This document shows positions 6,083-12,006 of a DNA stretch of 12,006 nt, in pieces (the first letter of the stretch is position 1; each line of letters starts with the position of its first letter). The notes below the pieces were generated by a model. That model was given only the letters and a program-made list of their open reading frames with translations. It did no database searches and had not been told where the DNA came from. Position numbers and translations under genes: made by a program. Origin of the DNA: Candidatus Peribacter sp. UBA6535 (GTDB taxonomy: Bacteria; Patescibacteriota; Gracilibacteria; Peribacterales; Peribacteraceae); assembly GCA_002436205.1 (NCBI GenBank), contig DJKT01000061.1, positions 1 through 12,006 on the forward strand, given 5' to 3'.

Positions 6083-9000
6083 ATGAAAGAAACCAAAATC
6101 CTGCATCGGCTCCTCACAGGTTGCGCAATTGTTGCAATTATGTACTTATTCTTTGTGCAGGCGCGATTCGTGCTTAAGCCTATTCCTGTTGCATTTAACC
6201 CAACGGAAATCGCCTATGGGTATACCGGGGTAACATTTTCTGGGACTGTGTACCATGATGAGGGGCTCACTACTGTAGGCACAGGTACGGGAGTTGCATT
6301 GCATATCAATGGTGCTGCAACAGCAACAGTGACAACAACGAATGGTGCGTATTCATTTACAAATCAAACGATTTCAGAAAACGATGTATTAACAGTATTC
6401 ATTGATGGTGAAAGTGAAGATGGAGCACTTGTTATGAAGGTAAGTGAAGGTGAAGTACAAGATCAACTGGTGCAGGGCATGGATATTTACAAGGATCGAC
6501 TAATTCTAAGAACATCAACAGCTTCATCTATGAATCTTACTACTACAAATCTAGATTTAGCCAATGCAACATACGACGCAGACGTTCGTTCTGTATATTT
6601 CATTGCATCTGGAAGTGGCAACCTCGTACTTGGAAATGCAAAAGAACTATTTGTCTGGTCTACTACTACGCACACCATGAGTGGAGATCTTGTAACGCAT
6701 GACCTTGATGTTCGTGGAACACTAGCAGCTGGGACAGGGCATATAACAGCTTCAGGTTCTGTTGCAGTTCAAGGAACGCTGACTATATCTGGAGATGTGA
6801 ATCTAACTTCTGTTGAGTCTGGTGAAACGTTGAGTATAACAAGTTCCTCTCTCAATAATCTTTATATTGATAATGGCCTAGAGGCATACTTTCGATTGGA
6901 TGAAGGAAGTGGGTTCAATGCCTCTGGAGCAACACTCAACAGTGCATCTGGTGGGTCACTGACTAGTGGCCCTGTGTGGGTTCAGACAAATACCGGAATG
7001 ACAACTCTTTTCTACAACCCCTTTGCTTTAGAGTTTGATGGGTCTGATGATGTTGTTTCGTTCGCTGATGCATGGGATCTCTCGATAAATAAGCGTCGGT
7101 CGTTTGCTACATGGTTCCGCAGAAAATCTGCAGATACAGAAGATGTGATATTCTCGAAGAAAGCAGGTAGCGGATCTGCGAACGAAGGATACATCCTCTA
7201 CATTGACGATGAATCAGACAAGCTAAATTTCGAACTTGCTGATGGGTCTAATATATATACAGTGACATCCACTTCAACAATTACAGACCAAAACTGGCAC
7301 CATGTCGGTGTATCATTCAATCCATTCGATAACGATGAAACAAATATTTTCCTTGATGGTGCAATTGATGTATCTGCAAAAGCAGGGTCTCTAGCACCAA
7401 GCAGTGACTCTACGGCAAACTCAGTTGGATTTAAGTTAGGTGATAACAATGATGGTACTGGCCCGTTCGAAGGAACACTTGATGATTTCCGTATCTACAA
7501 TCGTGTCCTATCAGGTTCAGAACTTTCAGTATTATTTTCTGGATACAAAACAACAGGATCAGGTACGTATTACATCATAAATAATTTGGACATTAACGGT
7601 GACTTTGGAATTTACGCTGGTACTGCAAATACAGGATCGGGATACAGGATAAATGTAGCAGGAGATATGAGCGTCTACGGAGAGCTTTCTGGAACGGGTA
7701 GTACTACGCTTGATGGATCCGATCAAACACTACGAGGTTCGACAGCATTCAATCATCTTACAAAAACTACTACAACATCCGTAACACTCACATTTGAAAC
7801 CAATTCTGAGCAGACAATATCCGGAGCCCTCACTCTTCAAGGTGCAGTATCCAATCAGCTATCGCTTGTCTCATCATATACTGGAAGTCAGGCGTATCTT
7901 ATTGCAGAAACTGGTTCATATTCAACGTTAAAATACCTTGATGTTTTAGATAATAACGCTTTCAGTGGTGCGCTGATGTCTTGTACTGAGGGGTGTACGG
8001 ATAGTGGAAACAACATCAACTGGGAATTCCTCAATGAATGTGGAGATGGCGTAACAGCAGGTTCAGAAGAATGTGATGATGGAAATAGTGTAAATACTGA
8101 CTCCTGTCCAAATGACTGTATGCTTGCGGTGTGTGGAGACAGTGTAATTGAGGGTACAGAAACTTGCGATCCACCGAATACAGGAAACTGTCAGAGTAAC
8201 TGTTTCACGCGAGGTTCAGGTGGAGGAAACACTGGTAGACGTTCCTCAGCAGCCTCTACGGCATCATTCTTCCAGCGCCCAGAACCACCTGATGGATGTG
8301 GAAACGGAGTCCTAGACACAGATAAGGGTGAAGAATGTGACGCAGGAACGAGGTTTAACGGACTTGGAGCATGTTCATATGATTGCAAAAAGCTAACCTG
8401 CGGTGATGGGGTGATCAGTCCGCAAAATGGTGAAGATTGCGAACCTACAATAGCAAGTACACAAAATGGAGTAACGCTCTTCGAAGTCGGTACATGTGGT
8501 GAAACATGTACAGCTCCAGTTACTACTGCAGAAGGAACTGTTTGGGGTGGATGTCGAAGAATGTTCCTCATGCCTTGTGGAGGAGCATCCTCTTCCATTC
8601 CTTCAGCTTCACGCACAGCACGTTGTGGAAATGGAGAAGTTGATGCAGGTGAGGAATGTGATTTTGGAGGAGTATGTGAGGGAGGTCAGTTTGATGGGTC
8701 CTTCTGGACAGACAGAAATTCAGTTTCTACATGCGTAAGTGGTGGGGGTACAACAAAATCTGAAGGTGGTGATGGATGTAGTGATACATGTAAAACAGAG
8801 TTCTGTGGAGATGGTTCTGTGCAAAGTCGTGGAGCTGACAATCAACCTGGTACACCAGATGATGAACAATGCGATAATGGAAGCATATGTTCCAATGATG
8901 CGACGAAGAACTGCAGACTTGACGATGAGTGTGGCACTGGCAATACCTGCGAGTTCCATGCTGCAAAGAATAGATCGTGCACTAACTCCTGTAAGCAATC

Positions 9001-10192
9001 AACATACAAGCCCAAGCCGTCTGCTCCATCCAAGCCAGCAGACAAATGCGGGAATGGAAAGAAAGAAGGCATTGAGGAATGTGATAATGGCTCTCAGAAT
9101 GGAAAATTTGACAGCACGTGTACGACTACATGTACGACTCGTATCGTAGAACGTTCGGCTACCTCTAAAGAGCCTTTCTGCGGAAATGCCATAGTTGATG
9201 CAGATGAGGAATGCGACAACGGTGATAATAATTCCGATATGCAGCCAGGTGCATGTAGAACGAATTGTACGGTTGCCACCTGTGGTGACTTCGTTATAGA
9301 TCCAAATGAACAATGTGACAATGGAGACGGAAATTCAAACTTCTACTCAGACACTTGTCGGTTAGATTGCATATTACCAGTCTGTGGTGACGGCGTGCTC
9401 GACAGTGGAGAGCAGTGCGATGGTAGCCTTTCATGCACACCAGATTGCTTCTTGGCTATGCAGCCAGTTCAGTGTGGTAACGCTAAAAGAGAAACGGGGG
9501 AACAATGTGATGACGGAAATACTACGTCGGGAGATGGTTGCAGTAGACTCTGTCAAAATGAAGCACCCGTTGCACTTTCCACCGAATGTGGAAATGGTAT
9601 TGCTGACGAAGGCGAGCAGTGTGATGACGGGAATGTCATTGCTGGTGATGGTTGTTCGATTGACTGTAGGATTGAAGAAAAAGAAATGCGTAAGGCAGCT
9701 GCAGTTTCACTTAAACTGGATGCTGATGTTGTGATTGTTAACCCAACAGAAATTGCTAGTGCCATTAAGTACATCGAGAACAACGATCCATGTTCTACCT
9801 TAGTCATGAAGGGGCAGAATCAAAAGGCAACACTTATTCGTGCAGCAGCTATAGAGCAAGACATCCCAATCGTTCGAAACATAGAACTTGCTCGTAATAT
9901 CTATAACTCTATACGACCAGGTGAGATTATTCGCGGAGAACTCTGTACGCAAATCAATAAAATTAAAGCAGAGAGTAGGGGAGTTATAGAAGTACCGCAG
10001 CCTGCTCCACAGCCACTCCCACAAGCACCAACACAGTTTGCATACGGATACTATCCTTACGCGCAGGTAACGCCAATGATTACGGCAAATCCCCCTGCAG
10101 GAGAAACAGGGCCAGGTCTCATTGGAATTGCAGTAGCAGGTTCAGCCGGCGGAATTGGTTGGATCAGAAGGCGTAGAAAAAACCTTAAATAA
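6083..10192 (+). CDS. Giant surface protein B: LamG-like domain, 12 cysteine-rich repeats, FlhB-C-like domain, C-terminal membrane anchor
   Basis: 1369 residues from ATG 6083. In order: N-terminal membrane/export segment (10-27); a beta-sandwich-like segment (about 52-112, SGTVYHDEG...NGAYSF, resembling carboxypeptidase-regulatory-like folds); repetitive beta strands (about 200-262); a LamG/concanavalin-like jelly roll (264-487); more beta strands, perhaps a beta-helix (490-650); 12 Myxo_disulf-type cysteine-rich units (653-1198) with Ser/Gly/Pro linkers; an FlhB C-terminal-like domain with N1220-P1221-T1222-E1223 (about 1213-1295); a Pro/Gln/Tyr-rich stalk (1303-1340); and AGETGPG, a membrane span and RRRRK at the end. 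It is probably displayed on the surface, with adhesion to glycans or other cells as the likely job of the LamG part (inference). Promoter and repeat type match protein A, suggesting a shared role. Its 3' end overlaps the ATPase gene by 8 bases. Confidence 0.88.
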   Translation: MKETKILHRLLTGCAIVAIMYLFFVQARFVLKPIPVAFNPTEIAYGYTGVTFSGTVYHDEGLTTVGTGTGVALHINGAATATVTTTNGAYSFTNQTISENDVLTVFIDGESEDGALVMKVSEGEVQDQLVQGMDIYKDRLILRTSTASSMNLTTTNLDLANATYDADVRSVYFIASGSGNLVLGNAKELFVWSTTTHTMSGDLVTHDLDVRGTLAAGTGHITASGSVAVQGTLTISGDVNLTSVESGETLSITSSSLNNLYIDNGLEAYFRLDEGSGFNASGATLNSASGGSLTSGPVWVQTNTGMTTLFYNPFALEFDGSDDVVSFADAWDLSINKRRSFATWFRRKSADTEDVIFSKKAGSGSANEGYILYIDDESDKLNFELADGSNIYTVTSTSTITDQNWHHVGVSFNPFDNDETNIFLDGAIDVSAKAGSLAPSSDSTANSVGFKLGDNNDGTGPFEGTLDDFRIYNRVLSGSELSVLFSGYKTTGSGTYYIINNLDINGDFGIYAGTANTGSGYRINVAGDMSVYGELSGTGSTTLDGSDQTLRGSTAFNHLTKTTTTSVTLTFETNSEQTISGALTLQGAVSNQLSLVSSYTGSQAYLIAETGSYSTLKYLDVLDNNAFSGALMSCTEGCTDSGNNINWEFLNECGDGVTAGSEECDDGNSVNTDSCPNDCMLAVCGDSVIEGTETCDPPNTGNCQSNCFTRGSGGGNTGRRSSAASTASFFQRPEPPDGCGNGVLDTDKGEECDAGTRFNGLGACSYDCKKLTCGDGVISPQNGEDCEPTIASTQNGVTLFEVGTCGETCTAPVTTAEGTVWGGCRRMFLMPCGGASSSIPSASRTARCGNGEVDAGEECDFGGVCEGGQFDGSFWTDRNSVSTCVSGGGTTKSEGGDGCSDTCKTEFCGDGSVQSRGADNQPGTPDDEQCDNGSICSNDATKNCRLDDECGTGNTCEFHAAKNRSCTNSCKQSTYKPKPSAPSKPADKCGNGKKEGIEECDNGSQNGKFDSTCTTTCTTRIVERSATSKEPFCGNAIVDADEECDNGDNNSDMQPGACRTNCTVATCGDFVIDPNEQCDNGDGNSNFYSDTCRLDCILPVCGDGVLDSGEQCDGSLSCTPDCFLAMQPVQCGNAKRETGEQCDDGNTTSGDGCSRLCQNEAPVALSTECGNGIADEGEQCDDGNVIAGDGCSIDCRIEEKEMRKAAAVSLKLDADVVIVNPTEIASAIKYIENNDPCSTLVMKGQNQKATLIRAAAIEQDIPIVRNIELARNIYNSIRPGEIIRGELCTQINKIKAESRGVIEVPQPAPQPLPQAPTQFAYGYYPYAQVTPMITANPPAGETGPGLIGIAVAGSAGGIGWIRRRRKNLK
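6872..7543 (+). other. LamG/concanavalin-like jelly-roll domain within protein B
   Basis: Residues 264-487 show the usual landmarks of this fold: NGLEAYFRLDEGSG at the start, ALEFDGSDDVVSF, a central WFRRK strand, NWHHVGVSF, IFLDGAID, and the closing GTLDDFRIYNRVLSGSEL. Bacterial LamG-like domains commonly bind carbohydrates or serve adhesion; the ligand here is unknown. Confidence 0.85.
8039..9676 (+). repeat. Twelve irregular cysteine-rich coding repeats in protein B
   Basis: Units begin at residue 653 (CGDGVTAGSEECDDGN) and end after C1195. They follow the same C-G-[DN]-G ... E-[EQ]-C-D core as protein A but are far less regular: units 2, 4, 5 and 6 carry long inserts (Ser/Gly/Arg, Gly/Thr, extra Cys pairs, or a Lys/Pro/Ser linker), and only the first and the last two keep the full ECDDGN pattern. 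The irregularity suggests an older or less constrained array than the one in protein A. Confidence 0.85.
9719..9967 (+). other. FlhB C-terminal (export-switch)-like domain within protein B, with NPTE motif
   Basis: Residues 1213-1295 align by eye with the cytoplasmic domain of FlhB/YscU-type export proteins (Bac_export_2): ADVVIVNPTEIASAIKY matches the ADVVxTNPTHYAVALKY pattern, followed by a MKG (as in AKG), an A-x-x-IR-x-x-A helix, an IPIV segment, ELARNIY (as in LARxLY) and a final G-E-I element. In FlhB the Asn-Pro bond of NPTH breaks by itself through Asn cyclisation. N1220, P1221 and T1222 are kept and His is Glu. Here the domain follows extracellular-type repeats and precedes a C-terminal membrane span, so it should lie outside the cell. 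Function is not known in this setting. Confidence 0.78.
10097..10189 (+). other. C-terminal anchor of protein B (sortase-like or stop-transfer signal)
   Basis: Residues 1339-1369 read AGETGPG, then a 16-17 residue glycine-rich hydrophobic stretch, then RRRRKNLK. This layout (x-x-x-T-G, hydrophobic span, basic tail) resembles sortase signals of the LPXTG/LAXTG kind, but the first two motif positions (A-G) do not match. A plain stop-transfer anchor is the conservative reading. Confidence 0.5.
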
Positions 10193-12006
10193 GGGGTTCT
10201 TCAAATTTCTCTTCCACAGCACGGAGTTCATCTTCTGTAGGAACTTCAGCTGCTGCCTCATCCCACTTTTTGAGTATTTCTTCTACTTCTGTTTTTGGTT
10301 TGCAGTATTTTTGGCGAGAAAGATCGATGATCTCTTTGGAGATATCATTCGTAGGATTCGGTACGTCGATAGTTCTACCAGAGAAGGGCTCGCGGATTTC
10401 TCCATTTACAGACATCTTGACGTAGAACTCTCGAACACCAAGGTTGATGATATCGCGCTCTTTAAAAATAGGCTCAAATTCTTTTTCTAATACCTGTGCA
10501 TCCTCTGCCCCAACACGGAAGGAAATGATGGAACCGACGTTACCAAACACAGTTTGACGAATCTTGCTACTCAGCTGGCCCATGTATTGGTGAGCGATAG
10601 TGAGGTTGAGGTGGTACTTTCGTGCCTCACTCATAATTTCGTAGAACGTATCAGTCGCAAAGTTTTGGAACTCATCGACATAGAAGTAGAAGTTCGTACG
10701 ATCTTCTTCCCGAATATTAGCCCTAGCCATAGCGGCTTGGTAGATCTTCGTAATGATCATAGAACCAATGAGAGAAGAGTTTTCTTCACCCAGCAGACCC
10801 TTAGACACTTTCATCAGAAGGATCTTCTTGTTATCCATGATGTCTCTAATATCAAACTGTGTTTCAGGCTGTCCTACGACATTGCGCACCATATTTGTTG
10901 CCACAAATTGGCCAACCTTATTGAGGAGCGGTGTAATAGCGTCAGCATCGTATTTCTCACTCCAGGCCGCAAACTCTGACACCCAGAAGCTCTTCACCAC
11001 GTTGTCATTAATGCGGGCAACAATTTTTTGGCGGTAGTTTTTATCGGTAAGCATTTTAAGAATTGACATGACCGTAGTGTTCGGGCTGTCGAGAAGCGCG
11101 AGAATGGTATAGCGAAGAACGTGTTCCAGCCTGTCACTCCAGTTCGTTCCGAAGAGTTTTTTGAAAATATCAATAATTCCAATCGTGAGCTGCATTTTAT
11201 AATCATCATCTACTCTCTCCAGTGGATTAAAGGCGATAGGAAAATTTGTATCACTTGGGTCAAAGACAATGACATCATCTTTCCTTTCCGGTGGGACATA
11301 GCGGAGAACAGAGTCAACTAAGTCCCCATGAGGGTCGAGCACAGCGACGCCTTCTCCATTGACGATGTCATCAATAATCAAAAGTTCTAGTAGCTTACTT
11401 TTTCCACTACCGGACTTTCCTACACAGTACAGGTGCCTTCTGCGGTCTTCTCTGCTGACACCAAATGGCACGAAGTTATTATGGTAGTTGGTGATACCAA
11501 AGCCACTGACATCTTTCGCATCTGCTCGAGGTAAATCCTGTGGTGGGTCTGATTTACGGGCAAGTACGTGCACAATGTGCGGAACCTGGTCTGCATTCGG
11601 TAGGTGATAGAGCGTCGAAGCCTCCTCTGCGCTCATGATGTTCGTGATTCCATGTTTACGTGATGCATACTTCTGCGCAAATGCAGAGTTCGTGGTAATA
11701 CGCGTTGCACTAAATCCATTGATGTCGGTGTCATTGAAGTGGTAGAAGCTATTGATAACAGCGTTGAGTTTTTGCTTAGCTTTTTGTGCATCGTCACTGA
11801 TGTACGCTAGCCTGATACTCGTCTTAAATGGCTTACTCTTTTCTTTCTTTGCTGCCAGTTCAAAGCGCGTAGTGTTAATACCTTTCAAACCCTCTTTGCG
11901 GAGACGGTCACGAATAGAGAAGAACTTCTTGATACGTACAAAGTAAAAACGCCAGTTGCGCCTGAAATGGTATATACCAGTGTCGTCCTGCGGCTCCATG
12001 ATAATC
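10185..12006 (-). CDS. VirD4/TraG-like type IV secretion/conjugation ATPase, probably partial at the 5' end
   Basis: At least 604 residues from the ATG at 11997-11999, but the frame stays open to the window edge, so the true start may lie outside. A P-loop ATPase follows an N-terminal region of about 170 residues: GITNYHNNFVPFGVSREDRRRH leads to Walker A GKSGSGKS (194-201), then LDPHGDL (221-227), an FNPL segment (257-260), Walker B-like FYFYVDEFQNF (437-447, D442/E443), and TIAHQYMGQL (467-476), which resembles the sensor region of TraG/VirD4-type proteins. Such ATPases move DNA or proteins through type IV secretion or conjugation systems at the membrane. No membrane span is visible in the part seen, and no relaxase or other secretion gene is in the window. 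The last 35 residues are acidic. Function as DNA transfer, protein export or a pilus-related ATPase cannot be told apart here. Confidence 0.85.
   Translation of the reverse strand, partial: IIMEPQDDTGIYHFRRNWRFYFVRIKKFFSIRDRLRKEGLKGINTTRFELAAKKEKSKPFKTSIRLAYISDDAQKAKQKLNAVINSFYHFNDTDINGFSATRITTNSAFAQKYASRKHGITNIMSAEEASTLYHLPNADQVPHIVHVLARKSDPPQDLPRADAKDVSGFGITNYHNNFVPFGVSREDRRRHLYCVGKSGSGKSKLLELLIIDDIVNGEGVAVLDPHGDLVDSVLRYVPPERKDDVIVFDPSDTNFPIAFNPLERVDDDYKMQLTIGIIDIFKKLFGTNWSDRLEHVLRYTILALLDSPNTTVMSILKMLTDKNYRQKIVARINDNVVKSFWVSEFAAWSEKYDADAITPLLNKVGQFVATNMVRNVVGQPETQFDIRDIMDNKKILLMKVSKGLLGEENSSLIGSMIITKIYQAAMARANIREEDRTNFYFYVDEFQNFATDTFYEIMSEARKYHLNLTIAHQYMGQLSSKIRQTVFGNVGSIISFRVGAEDAQVLEKEFEPIFKERDIINLGVREFYVKMSVNGEIREPFSGRTIDVPNPTNDISKEIIDLSRQKYCKPKTEVEEILKKWDEAAAEVPTEDELRAVEEKFEEPLI

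Noticed and set aside
8191..9734. Open frames on both strands within the protein B repeat region
   Set aside because: Shadows of the cysteine-rich coding frame; compositions are low-complexity and no family is recognisable.
10173..10203. Small inverted repeat (CCTT-AAAT-AAGG) at the B/ATPase junction as a bidirectional terminator
   Set aside because: The stem is only 4 bp, extends only with a bulge, and lacks a proper T run; too weak to call.
10155..10979. Plus-strand open frames opposite the ATPase gene
   Set aside because: They lie antisense to a clearly conserved P-loop ATPase and show no domain or promoter.

Overview
The window (about 43% G+C by eye, standard genetic code) looks like chromosome of a small-genome bacterium, most likely a member of the Candidate Phyla Radiation (Patescibacteria), perhaps Peregrinibacteria-like. 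The grounds are a minimal rsmH-ftsL pair, very large surface proteins built of Myxococcus-type cysteine-rich repeats, a LamG-like domain, a VirD4/TraG-like ATPase, extremely tight packing and an absence of Shine-Dalgarno sequences. The lineage is an inference. Genetic code 25 (TGA = Gly) is unlikely, because long glycine-rich genes contain no in-frame TGA.

Layout. Bases 1-79 (minus) hold a tRNA-Ser(GCU) cut by the window edge. It lies 8 bases downstream of a divergent, exported L,D-transpeptidase-like gene (88-711, minus). Divergent from that are rsmH (827-1723) and an ftsL-like gene (1736-2092), a remnant of the division/cell-wall cluster. Next is a 781-residue membrane-anchored protein with 17 cysteine-rich repeats (2189-4534, protein A). 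It runs tail to tail into pyruvate kinase (4536-5942, minus) with one base between the stop codons. A 140-base divergent region separates pyk from a 1369-residue surface protein (6083-10192, protein B), which in turn overlaps by 8 bases the 3' end of a VirD4/TraG-like ATPase gene (10185 to the window end, minus).

The most interesting feature is in protein B. Its order is an N-terminal membrane segment, beta-rich domains, a LamG-like jelly roll, 12 cysteine-rich repeats, then a segment that closely resembles the C-terminal domain of the type III/flagellar export switch protein FlhB, including an NPT(E) version of the NPTH autocleavage motif. A Pro-rich stalk and a C-terminal membrane anchor follow. 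By topology the FlhB-like domain would sit outside the cell, and nothing else here looks like a flagellar or type III system. A self-cleaving but non-covalently held surface protein is a plausible hypothesis.

The second theme is expression. Several genes have a -10 element 10-11 bases before the ATG and none of the six visible starts has a Shine-Dalgarno sequence, which points to leaderless mRNAs. Proteins A and B share the same extended -10 (TGGTATAAT) at the same distance from the start codon, so they may be expressed together. Taken together the window encodes envelope functions (cell-wall crosslinking, division, surface display, possibly DNA or protein transfer) with one glycolytic enzyme in between.
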